A stretch of DNA of 64,000 bases from Actinomucor elegans (taxonomy: Eukaryota > Mucoromycota > Mucoromycetes > Mucorales > Mucoraceae): assembly GCA_026027325.1 (NCBI GenBank), contig JAMSLZ010000017.1, forward strand, positions 186,001 to 250,000, read 5' to 3'. A program made the translations under genes and the position numbers. Below, one piece after another: positions 23,944 to 34,619 of the stretch. Every line of letters starts with the position of its first letter. Positions within the stretch are counted from its first letter, which is position 1. The notes under the pieces are model-generated. The model did no database searches. It was given only the letters and a program-made list of their open reading frames with translations, and was not told the origin of the DNA.

Positions 23944-24804
23944 ATATACTTGGTTAAAAAAAAAAAGAGAGAAAAAAAAAAAAGAAAGATAAAAAAGAAC
24001 GTGTAATTTAATAAAGCGAGGTTAAAGCCCAACAAACAATAGCCTTATTTGCTTATTGGATGTTTCGAGTAACGTTGGATTGACCAATAAGAAGGCTAAG
24101 TTAGCTAGTCCTCTCCCTTTGTTTATGCTAGATGGCATTTTAACTATGTTGGGAGGATTTTGCTTCAGAATTACGTCAAGCCATCAGTAGTAAAATTGGT
24201 ATTATATTACTGGAGGATACATGTAAACTATGAAAAAGCGCTCTGAAATTCATAGATTATTAGCACATAAGAAATTTCTGGAATCGATGTGATATTAAAA
24301 TTCTACAAGCAGCAGCAACTTGATGATAGAAACAATAGGAACGCAGATGTTACCATGCATCTGTTAGCACCGATTTTATGTAATATAGTATTGACAGTTA
24401 GATGTAGCCGCCTAGGGAAATGCTTATAGTTACACTTACGTACTTGGGATAAAAACATGCTCATATATATGAACAAAACATTGATTACTAGACATCAACA
24501 TGTGCAGTTGATGAAGTTTGGTACATATATGTTGGGTTCTGGAAACTGAGGAGAAGACCATATCAACAGCGACCAGGACCAATCATCGTTAGGACTGCGA
24601 CATTATATCTAGCTGTACGTTTACAATACATTGCACCATCTATCAAAAGATAAACTTGCCATACTGCTTAGTTGTAATTCATTTATAGCTGAACATTAGA
24701 TTCTGCGGATTGGTTAAGCAAATATAATGCTACATAAATAATTATTCTAATTTTATTTTAAAGCGTAGGATATATATATGGTTAATGGGTTGAGACAAGG
24801 GTAA
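23944..24804. other. Intergenic region
   Basis: About 860 bases from the anoctamin start to the end of the ACR3 pseudogene. A-runs at 23955-23985 are probably in the anoctamin 5' UTR. No gene or structured element was recognised. Confidence 0.5.
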
Positions 24805-25813
24805 CTAAGCATTGGCATGAACTGGGTAGGATTCCTCGATATCCTCTTTCAAGCACAGTGTAATATATAGGAGGATAGCCAACGCAGATACTTCAATCAA
24901 AAGACCGGTAGGGGCAGCCAATGCTTTCTTCAAGTTAATACCCCAAAGATCAGAGACAACAACAATAACCAATTCAAAATTATTACTATCAGCTGTGAAA
25001 GACTGAGTAGCAATCAGTTCATAGGGAAGCTTGAACATCATCTTACGAATAGAAAAAGGAATAAAGAGCATAATGACAAAGTAATAGAGCAAAGGTACAT
25101 TGACGCGGAAAACAAAGCCAATGTTTTCAATAATATGACGATCTTGATTAGCAAACATGACAATGATAATGTAGATAAGACTGTCGAGAGCCAATGGACC
25201 AAAAGAAGGCAAGAAAGCATTGATATACCACTTGTTTCTCTTCAACCAACGTAACAAGTCACGGGTAATAATGCTGGTAACAGTAGAAATGCCGAGGTAG
25301 GCCAACACGGATTAGGCTACAGACCAGATATCAACGTTGATGTTCTTATTCACTGGTGTACCAACCAAGAGAGGACAATGCCGATAAAGAGCATAGCCTA
25401 AGGCGAGAATAAGGCGATTTGGAGAATAGAGTTGATAATAATCAAGATAACACAGTAATCATAATAACTGCCAGAGAATGTGTTCCAGATAAGGACCTTG
25501 GCGACACATTTATGTGGATTTACTTGAGTTTTTTGTTTGCTTTGATTAAAAATATAAAAAAAGAATCTACCTTACTAAATCGACCATCACGACACCAGTA
25601 CGGGAATCCGGTAAGTTGGGCAAACAGGTTCAAGTAAGAGCTGTTATTACAATTGCACTAATCATCCAAATGATAACCAGCGAAATAAGGATTTGGGCCC
25701 AAATCTTTCTGTTTGATAAGATGATATGAAGCTTCTCATATTGAGCCTTACACAATACTGTATACATCATGACAAAAAGACCAATAGTGATAGGTATCTC
25801 ATGTTTACTTATA

Positions 25814-25815
<2 letters not shown>
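24805..25815 (-). pseudogene. ACR3-type arsenite efflux transporter pseudogene
   Basis: ACR3 transporters expel arsenite across the plasma membrane. Homology starts just after a 40-base T run (A run on the sense strand) with IPITIGLFVMMYTVLCKAQYE, the conserved ACR3 segment; the first membrane helices are missing. It continues through CLPNLPDSRTGVVMV, VAKVLIWN and YYDYCVILIIINSILQIALFSP, then SVLAYLGISTVTSIITRDLLRW and the last helices to HANA at 24805. Lesions seen are TGA at 25630-25632 where the family has Trp (ALTW), a disrupted stretch around 25510-25600 where the conserved Cys helix should be, TAG at 25398-25400, a frameshift between about 25350 and 25380, and TAA at 25312-25314. Codon-level similarity is still high, so decay looks fairly recent. 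Confidence 0.85.
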
Positions 25816-25846
<31 letters not shown>

Positions 25847-25855
25847 TATGGTCGA
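25816..25855. repeat. Homopolymer T40
   Basis: An unbroken run of 40 T on the plus strand, exactly where recognisable ACR3 homology begins on the minus strand. It may mark the breakpoint that removed the transporter's N-terminal part, or be a later expansion. Confidence 0.9.
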
Positions 25856-26029
25856 TTTCCTATACTTTGATTTGATACTGAGTAACCAAGCATATGTATT
25901 AAATAGATTTTGAACACATGGATACTCTATCTTCTAGGCATGCTCGATTATAAAGACACTCTATTATCAACCATCTTATTAAAAAAAAACTAACGCTTGA
26001 TGCCGATCTATTATACTATTTATTATATT

Positions 26030-26782
26030 CTATACATCTTGCTTATCTTTTTTTGTCACTGAAACTATTTTTTGTATATAAGAAGGTGTATCTCCAGAAG
26101 CATAACGATGTAAATCCGACAATCCACCAGCTGCTAAACCAAACATGGCGCCGAAAAACACAGAATATCTAAAAGATCCTCTTGTCAATCTTGCTATAGG
26201 AAATAAACACATGTATTAGATCCTATGTACTGTCTGATTTGTTAATTAATACTTACTCAAAGCTGAAAAGATGGTGCCTGTCGCCACACCTGCTGTCACT
26301 GAATTGATAACATCTGCTTCTCCTCGCACATCATCCAAAGCTGCTTCCAAAGCGCCATACAATAAACACAATCCACCCGTCTTTCCAGCAAATCGAATGC
26401 CTCGTTTAACACCACCCAACATCATACGGTAGTTCTTGGTTTTGTGATAAAAGTACCAGCCTTGCACAGTGGTAGGCAGTTTGTGAGCGTTTTCGGCTAA
26501 ATACTGCAGGCCAGACTGACGGCCACCTAAAAACGCGCCCATACTGAAGCCCCAAAAGGAACCGATCGATGTCATTAACAAAAGTCGTGGTTGTGTACCT
26601 AAGCCAGCGCGTACAAGCGTCGATTGACGTTGATCGTCATAATAAGTGGGTGGAATATTAGTGAGTTGGTATGTTTCTTCCACAGGTAATGCTGGTGAAA
26701 TGTCCAGAGAAGAGGTCGATGCGTGTGGAGTAGGTGGTAGCACTTGAGGTGTAGGTGGTGCTGTGGTTTTATCTTGAGACAT
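26030..26782 (-). CDS. Tim17/Tim22/Tim23 family membrane protein
   Basis: Exons 26782-26257 and 26193-26030 give 229 residues. The N-terminus (1-65) is Pro/Thr-rich and probably disordered. The rest holds about four hydrophobic helices with Gly-rich packing: SIGSFWGFSMGAFLGGRQSG, a central FAGKTGGLCLLYGALEAALDD, INSVTAGVATGTIFSA and YSVFFGAMFGLAAGGLSDL. This pattern is that of the Tim17/Tim22/Tim23/Pmp24 superfamily of mitochondrial inner membrane proteins. It is not a standard Tim17, Tim22 or Tim23; it resembles the complex I assembly factor TIMMDC1 group, but that is inference. Confidence 0.75.
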
Positions 26783-27313
26783 GGTTTATGATTTGGAGAA
26801 TGTCAAACAAGAAAAAAAAAAAAAAAAAAAAAAAACCAAAACAAGTGGAGTTTTTTGAGGAACTAGGGTAGCACTATATATTTGAGTCTCATACAAAGGA
26901 CTAAAGAAGCAAGTAAAAAGGATAGACTTGCATTGTGGGCCTGAGAAATATATTCAATTGACCTTCGGTTTGTTTGTACTCGTCGTTTTCAATACTAGAA
27001 GGGTATACATGATGCAGTAACCTTAGAATCGATGTATTGGCTTAAATGTTCAATTAGTTCCAGCGGGACTTAAACCATTTCTTAACAAGTACAATTTAGA
27101 AGTACAGCGCCTCTATCCTCAATGCTCGTAAACCAAAAAGTAGCAATAAAAAAAAAGACTTAGCTTATTGTTGTTACCTCCTTTTTTTTGTGCGTTATCG
27201 GTAACATTTTTTTTCTGTTGTCGGCAACAATAAACTTTATTTTTATCGGGCATGACAATGCATAGTACGAATCCTCTTTTACTTTACCCCTTAACAGTCC
27301 AGGGAATGATCTA
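26783..27313. other. Divergent intergenic region
   Basis: About 530 bases between two divergently transcribed genes, probably holding both promoters. An A24 run lies at 26812-26835, close to the Tim17-like start. The segment 27140-27260 is rich in short A/T runs. No RNA gene was recognised. Confidence 0.5.
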
Positions 27314-28398
27314 ATGAGCAAACGCATATTATTAAACACTGAAGTCATGAACCTTATTGTCAAGGAGCTTATCGGTAAGTTCTTGCCAAGTTTCCGCTGT
27401 TATATTATACTGTTTCCTAACTCTTTCTGTTGTTTGGATTAGGACCAGAAGCAATTGATCAATATTGGCCTCGCCCAACAGAATGGGCAAATGCAACAAA
27501 ATCAGACGTTTTATATGCTGCTGACGATGCGAGCACATTTCCACCTATACTGATAGAAGTACAGTACATCGCAGACAGCAGATTTCTGCATCGACTTGTC
27601 CAATATTGTGAGGAAGTGAACAAGCAGCATCATACCGAACCCGTGGTCCTTGTTTTTGTAATCAACAAAACCAGAGCCAATATAATGCGTAAAGCCACAA
27701 AGGACCAGCAACTTCCATTCCTCTTCAAATTGCCAAGCTTTCCTTGGGCTAAAAAGTGTTTTATCCTCAATAATGATTCCATTCGCGACCATTTGCTCAG
27801 CACACCATTATGCCCACTGGCTGCTCTTGGTGCGTTTTTTACTGCCCAGAAGCCATCTCTCGTCAACCATGATCAGCGAGACGATCCAATTATCCAGAAG
27901 TTATACAGCATATCTATGCAAGTTTTTGGACGCGTGACCATCCATGACAAAACAACGGTAGAGGATCTTTTATGCATATGTGACAACGCTCAATCAAAAT
28001 TCCAAGAAAGCATCGAAATTCTTGAAGATTTGCCAGATACCAGCTCGAAAAAGCGTGCCATTGATTGTCTGAATGGTGGACTGGAAATATTAAAATCGTA
28101 CAAGTGCAAATACATACCCAGTCAATCGCCATCACCATCACCATCACCATCATCGTCACCATCACCGTCACTACCAGTCTCATCATCGTCATCACTCGCA
28201 CAAGTTAGCACACAAATTCCATCATCATTATCCAGAAATTGGAAATTTGTTGAGGATTACATACAAGGCCTTGGAGCTGAAAAAATGAATTGGAATATCT
28301 GCTATTTAAAAGGCCAGCGCCAGGGTTATTTCACAAACTATACCAAGCCCTCCAGCCTCAAAAGTGCATATCAGCGTTGGAAAAACAACAAAAAATAA
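27314..28398 (+). CDS. Uncharacterised protein, PD-(D/E)XK nuclease-like
   Basis: Exons 27314-27374 and 27443-28398 give 338 residues. The N-terminal region reads LNTEVMNLIVKELIGPEAID, then QYWPRPTEWANATKSDVLY and PPILIEVQYIADSRFLHRL. The D...(I)EVQ arrangement, followed by a helix and a hydrophobic strand (VVLVFVIN), resembles the PD-(D/E)XK fold found in restriction-like and transposase-associated proteins. The middle is helical and charged. A Ser-Pro repeat (about 230-255) precedes a C-terminal block (ISYLKG-like ICYLKGQRQGYFTNY). From memory, similar multi-copy proteins occur in Mucorales genomes, but this was not searched. Function unknown; nuclease activity is not shown. Confidence 0.6.
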
Positions 28399-28981
28399 CA
28401 AGTATGAACCAAAAGAATAGGAAAGACTTTGTTTATGGATGCTTTTACTGAGGGTTTTTTTTAGACTGAGAATAAGTCAGTATTTATTAATATAATAGTT
28501 AAGGATATGTCACTATAATGCTATATTATTAAACCGATCAGGTAATTTACTATTAATTCAGTTATTTGATCAGAAAATTATATACATGCGCATATTTTTT
28601 GTATTTTATTTATATCAAAAGTTCCGGTTATTGGGGTAAAACTAACAAATCAAAAATGAGCAGTTACATCAGTAAAAATGCTGCCTCATGGTAACGAATA
28701 AATACGATATTTGGCATCAGCCGATACATGGACAATATGAAGGCAAACCTTTTCAAACTATTTTGTACTTGTCTAAATTTTCTTTAATTTTGTGATTCCT
28801 TCAAAGTTTCGCAATTAAATTTCAGCTAACTCCACCAACCATTCAAAAGTGTTGCATAATTCAAATCCCTATTAAAAGTTAGAGTGTTTAAGGAATACCG
28901 AAGAAGATTTCATATAAATAACTTGGTCGCTTATTTTTTTTTTCTTCACTCTCACCTCTTTTTTACGCTTGAATAGTCAAT
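28399..28981. other. Intergenic region
   Basis: About 580 bases, AT-rich, with no recognised gene. A pyrimidine-rich stretch ending near 28970 lies directly before the bromodomain gene start and is probably its promoter/5' UTR. Confidence 0.5.
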
Positions 28982-30422
28982 ATGGCAACGGCTGAATGGA
29001 CTGTATTAGAGAAGCTTTTATTATCTCAAGCAGTTTATAAATATGGTGAAGACAATTGGTTTCAAATAGCTCGAAATCTCAAACACCATGCTTTACTCGA
29101 TCGTCCTTCTGATTATTTCAATCAAAAGGTAATTATATCCGAGATCCAATTAGCCCATACTCAATAATCGATAGAATTGCTCTTTACAATACTATTTAAT
29201 GGTGGAGGATCTCGAAAAATCAAAGTAAATCTCGTTGTTTCTTTGACTATTTTACATTTACTAATAGTTTGCTTTGTTCAGACGACATGCTTTAACCCAA
29301 GATATGCCTGTTGTAGTTCAAATAGCCCGTCAACTCTATTCATTACGACTCGAAGAATTAAAGAGAGCCATCAATGAGGACGAAGAAAAGTTTTTACTGC
29401 TTATATCCGAGATTGATGATATACGAGCCGGTAAATGGGATAATCAGCTGTTAGGTTTACCAAAAGATCAACCATCAACGATAGCAGCTGTAGAGTCTAA
29501 TACCAACATACCTTTAAAGACCGAGGAAATATCCAATTCTGATCAGCAATCAGCTGACGAATTTCAAACTGATGAATCCAAGCAAGAAAAGATAAGCGAA
29601 GAACAAGCCAAAGTACAGACCGATAATCTGCAGAATGAGACAAGAAACGTTCGGGATAAAGATACGACACCGCCACCTAGGGAAGAAACACCTACAGCAT
29701 CAGATGAGAGTTTTCAATCAGCAATCGAAGATACTGAGTCACAAGCGAAAAAGCGTCCAGCAGAAGAAGTGGATGATGAAGAAGAGCCAAGCTTAAAGCG
29801 ACAAAAGACAGACTTGGATGAATCAATAAGAAATGACTATTCAACAGATGTTAGCCAGGTCACTACCCCAGCAGATACAACGGATTTGAGAGATGGCACC
29901 GAAAGTATTGCAGGAAGCGACAGTAATGCAACTTCTGAATATAAAAGATCACATAAACGAGATGACCCACGACATAAATCATGGCAAAAGAATATTAATT
30001 TGCTATGGAGAGAGATTGCCAATCATAAAAATGGAGCTATGTTTATGAATCCTATCAAAGAATCCATTGCACCTCATTATTATGAGATCATCAAGAGACC
30101 TATGGACCTTAAAACCATTAAAAATCGAATTCGCGATGGGGTAAGTAAACTATTTGGTAGATAAGTTGATTCACGATACTGACTAACTATGACTCAGTTG
30201 ATCACTAGCACTGTTGAATTTGAACGAGACGTAGTGTTAATGTTGAATAACTCGCTCATGTACAATAAAGAAGGCACAGAAGTATATCTGTTGGCAAGGG
30301 AAATGCTACAAGATACAGAAGAAAAGATCAAGATATTTAAAAATGCAGATACAGATACAGCAGCCAGTTCACATACTAGAGCTGCTGCTAAAGAACGAAG
30401 AAAAAGCATAGCACCAGAGTAA
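28982..30422 (+). CDS. BRD8/Bdc1-type bromodomain protein (NuA4 subunit-like)
   Basis: BRD8 (Bdc1 in fission yeast) is a subunit of the NuA4/TIP60 histone acetyltransferase complex. Exons 28982-29128, 29175-29224, 29282-30140 and 30198-30422 give 426 residues. The N-terminus has the SANT-like start of this family, WTVLEKLLLSQAVYKYGEDN and WFQIARNLKHH, then a coiled region (LYSLRLEELKRAINEDEEKF). An acidic, low-complexity linker (about 155-300) contains KKR and KRQK basic patches. The bromodomain fills about 310-410: WREIANHKNGAMFMNPIKES, YYEIIKRPMDLKTIKNRI, then VLMLNNSLMYNKEGTEVY with the acetyl-lysine Asn in the NN of LMLNNSLMYN. Family match is strong; membership of NuA4 is inferred. Confidence 0.9.
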
Positions 30423-30534
30423 TTTTAAAGATGGGTATATGCATTCGGTATTTTATTCTTTTTTTTTTTTCTTTTTTTTCTTTTTTTTTATGTATGTTGT
30501 AAATAATAAAAAAGATAGATAGTATATATAAAAG

Positions 30535-32879
30535 TTATACGCGTCTTTTTCTACTCAAGTTATCTAAATGGCCTTGTTGCTGACCTCGAGCTTTCCGCGA
30601 CTTTTCGAATTCACCGTCCATCATTGTACTTGAATCCAGTTCATCTTCATCCAAGGTTTCCAAAGCATAACCTTGCCATTCATGTTCTTGTACTTTAAGT
30701 GCACTTTCTCTTTGCCAATCTGCCTCCATTTTAGTAGCATGGTAGCCCTTCCACTCTTCTGAGGTCTCTGATTGCGATGAAGCACGTCTAGGACTATCCG
30801 TACAGCTATTTGGACCGGGATATCCCTTCCATACCTCGTCCTCATCCTCATCCTCCTCATTAATCTTGGCCTGTGGAACTGGATAACCACCCCATTGTTC
30901 AGATCCTGTAGTAATATGCTCATCTTCTTCACGAATAGGATAACCCAACCATTTCTCCTCACTTGTACTGGTAACATCGCTATTTGCTTTTTGGGAGGAT
31001 TATAATTGCTCGTACCTGGTACAAATTCAGGTGCAGTAGGTGATAATCTCGATTTTTGTTTGCTGCTACTTGCCAAGGAAGATGATGTATCTGAAGCAGG
31101 TTTCTTATTATTATTTTCTTGGCCATGGCCCTCTACTACTACAGAGACTACTTCTGTGACAGGCTCTTGCTTCAACTCGACATTTGCAGGCTCAACTGGT
31201 TGATCTACCTCAGTAACAGGCTCGTTTTTAGGTTCCTGTTCCGTCAATTCAGTGGCTGTCAAAGTAGGTAGTGTAACCTCGTGTCCAACAACGGTAACAG
31301 GTTTAGCTAACGGAGTTTCTTCTGCAGCTGGTTCTTCCATTTGCTCTTGTTCATTTGTTTCGTTGACAATGACTAAAGGTACTTGCTCTTCTTTTGCTGT
31401 ACCTTCTAAGGGCTCTTCATTGTTAGCATCAGCTGTAGTAGTTTCGGATGGCTTGGATGATACTACAACTAGTTCTTGCTCAATAGCTTCACCACTGTCG
31501 GAATGGTGAGAAGATTTAGAAGATGCTATCGAGGCTGGACGAACAAGGCTAGTACGTTTTGATGTACTTGTCGACTGCTGCTGCTGCTGCTGCTGCTGTT
31601 GTTGTTGTTGATGCTGTTGATGCATGAACCTATTACTAGTTTCTTCGACAAAATCATCATCGGTATCGCAAGTAATGGTTTCACCAGGTTTTAAAGGTTC
31701 GACTTCCATACTTTCATTAATGAGCTGATCTTTGCGAAGATAAACACGAGAAACAAGCCAGTGATGTGTCAGTCGATCGCCTGGTGCTAAATGATTCAAA
31801 TTGGATACAGGAAGAACAGCAGTACGCAAACCTTCAATATGAATTGCTTTGTTATTGTGAGCCATCGAAGCACGCTTGCTATTAGTGGGTAAGGTGCCCA
31901 AAATGTCCTCTAACGAAAGGTCACTACTGGATGAATTGTGCTGACAGAGTTCTAAGATAGCCAACTGAAGATCCAGTTTATGAGCACCAGGTGTAGACAA
32001 GACAATATCAGCACTCATCAAAACAGGATCTTCGTTATCACCCGCTGTATAAGCCGAGACAATGGATCGGATCGATATTAAATGAGGTTGTATCCAAGGT
32101 ACAGCAATCATGATACCACCATTACTGGATTTATTAGCATAAGTTTCCAACTTGCTACGTAGACAAGCGTGATAGGCATTATAATTCTTGGCAGGCGATA
32201 TAATCTGAACTAGATCGCGAAACATATCCTTTATACGGGAGTTGCAGTTTTGCCATAGTCGTTTGTTTAATCGACGCACCTCTGGAAACGTTAAAGCCTT
32301 GATAATAGCTGCAAACCCAGAGAAATCACGGTATGCATGCAATAAGAGATAAGCCACACGCACCCAATGCGTAACCAAGCTGTCCTTGGTAGGATGCACG
32401 GGTGGTACAACTCCTAAGGAATTATCAGTCAATAATTCTGCCCAGTAAATAAGCTGATGAGCCACACTGTGAGTCAAGTAATGACTGAAATCCACAAGAT
32501 GACACAGTTTACTTTGTTCTTTATCGAGTTGACACAATGATCGTTTGTCTAGAAATGCGAGATTGTAAAGTTGACTGTCCATCACGGCTATTTGCCGTGC
32601 AAGTGAGTCGGCATCCCAAAAGAGAGCAGTGGCAGCTTCCACGGATTGCATCTGACGAGTCAAACTGTTTAAACGTTTCGTTTCTACCTTGGACGTTTCT
32701 AAGAGGCCGCGCAAGACACCGACTTGAACTGGTGGATTGGCCTTTTTCGCTTCAGCAAGTTTCTTGGTAGCGAGGTCAAGCGCATTGGAACCAATAATGT
32801 AGGATTGAGTAAGAGGTGAGAGCGGGATGACAGGAAGACCTGTATTACGATTGGTATTATTATTGACTGAAGTCGCCAT
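30535..32879 (-). CDS. RasGEF-domain protein with WxGYP repeats; one-base frameshift in this sequence
   Basis: RasGEF domains load small Ras-type GTPases with GTP. From the ATG at 32879 a single open frame covers a region at about 75-275 typical of RasGEF (VAHQLIYWAELL, VAYLLLHAYRDFSGFAAIIK, FPEVRRLNKRLW, YNAYHACLRSKLE, VPWIQPHLISI). A Ser/Glu-rich tail with polyGln follows. At an A5 run on the sense strand (30988-30992) the meaningful frame changes: upstream reads EFVPGTSNYNPPKK, and downstream in the other frame reads NSDVTSTSEEKWLGYP and on to a stop at 30535. That second frame carries five spaced copies of W-x-G-Y-(P/H/A). Staying in the first frame gives a Lys/Arg/Met-rich tail ending at 30621. 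No GT-AG intron joins the frames, so a missing base (error or mutation) is likely. Confidence 0.8.
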
Positions 32880-33588
32880 TAGAGATATATGAAGGGTATG
32901 AGCAAATAAAGAAGAAAGAAAGCACCGGGGACAAGTAGCAAAAGGTGGAGTTTATTCTTGTTTAACCTCAATAATTGTGTGTGATGTAAGCTGAGATAAG
33001 AGGTAACACTTGAAGCAGCAATAACAGCAATAATAGTTTTTGGTTCTCCTCTGCCGGCTCGAACATTGGAATGATTACTATGCAGTCAAGTGTCATCTCG
33101 TTCTAGACTATCAAGGACAGTTTTATTTGTAATCTGCATCTACAGCTGTAGAAGCACCTGTAGTTATTGAGTCAGGTTACTATGGAATTTTCCAGTCTGT
33201 CTTCAACAATAACTGAGGATGAATATCTTCTTCTATAGCTGTTAGTGATTGTATTTACGTGTCGGATCACCAAGAGTACGCGAATGTTTGTTAGTTACAC
33301 CAAGGGCGGAAGCAATGTTCATCTGTTTGCAACTTGTTCTTGCAGGAAACCCTTATTTTAGATTATATTCAAAACTTTTATTCTAGTCCCAGCTCTAAAG
33401 TTGGAAGTATCTTTTCATGACATAAAGAAACATCGATTTCCGCTTACTATTTGAAAGCATACAAGTCGATATCCGTCAAGTTTGCATAAAACAAAACAGA
33501 TCAGCTTAGTATGTCGCTCTAAGAGAAGGAGTTTAATTTGCACATTTGGTTGGCAGACGGTGATCGAAAAATTGAAAACAACAACAAC
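32880..33588. other. Intergenic region
   Basis: About 710 bases upstream of the RasGEF gene, probably including its promoter. A 63-codon minus-strand ORF at 33415-33606 shows no recognisable motif. Nothing else is supported. Confidence 0.45.
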
Positions 33589-34268
33589 CGCTATGGGAAA
33601 AATCATCTTGTTTCATTCAATATCATTGCATCCCATGCAATTTTTTGCTTCTCCATGAATTTCATAGAATTTCATCGAATTTAATTTAGAAATGAAACTC
33701 GTGTGGTTAAATTTATTCAAGAATTTCCTATGAATCTCAACCTAACTGGATGATGCAATTTCAATAGATTAAATATATCAGTGGAAAATATTAAATTGTT
33801 CAATTTCATCAATATTTATTTTTGCATAGTTTTCATGATAAAATGAAATTTGCATTAAGTTCAATTGTTTTCATAGATTTTTTATAATTTAACTCCTATA
33901 AGAATAATTCTAATCGCGTTCAGTGCTTTGATCTCAAGAGCTAATATACGACATATACAAGCCAACTGATTGATTTTTTTTTTTTTTTTTTTTACAATAT
34001 GGCCATCAGAGTAGTAGCTATGGAATTATATTTTGAATGCATACGTACATTCACATCATATATCATATATCATATATCAACAAAAATACTGTAGTATTAC
34101 ACTCTATATAATGCAACATGAGAATTTAGTATTATTACATCACATCGATTAATTAACGAAACTCAATAGAACTCTATAATTTTTATTGATGAATGGATGG
34201 AGTGGATGAAATTCGCAAACTTTTCATCCATCAAACAAGCTCAACAAAACATATTTTTCCCCATAGTG
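33589..34268. mobile_element. Small non-autonomous CACTA-like element (680 bp)
   Basis: The left end reads CGCTATGGGAAAAAT (33589) and the right end, on the other strand, reads CACTATGGGGAAAAAT (ending 34268), close to the 14-bp ends of the large CACTA element at 37548-42786. Just inside the left end are repeated GAATTTCAT units (about 33657-33680), like the subterminal repeats of such elements. There is no coding capacity. Flanking triplets are AAC and ACA, so no clean 3-bp target duplication remains. It is probably a decayed deletion derivative of a related but not identical family. Confidence 0.6.
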
Positions 34269-34619
34269 ACACATGCATTATATTTGAGATAAAATGATGC
34301 AGTTTACACCTGTCTTTTCCTTTTCTCACATCTGACGTTTAAAGGACTTTAGTTAAAAAAAAAGAAACGGAACTTGGTCCAACATAAAAAAAAGGGTAGT
34401 TTAATATGATTTCATGCAGTATAAAAACGTAAGCTGTTATAAAGTTGAGCAAAGTTCGTACAGAGGTTTTTCACGCATTGAATAGTATAAATGTCATATT
34501 ATACGTTATATAGAGTACTGCGAAACACCAAGTGCTTTAAAAAATAAAACTCCTCTACTGTTTTGAAAATAATTAACCTAAAGGTTTCATTTTCCTCTTC
34601 TCTTTGCATAATTCATACA
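34269..34619. other. Upstream region of the second F-box gene
   Basis: About 350 bases with A-runs near 34354-34393. It probably contains the promoter and 5' UTR of the F-box gene. The reading frame is open from an earlier Met at 34563, but the first 19 residues from there do not look like part of the F-box protein. Confidence 0.45.
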
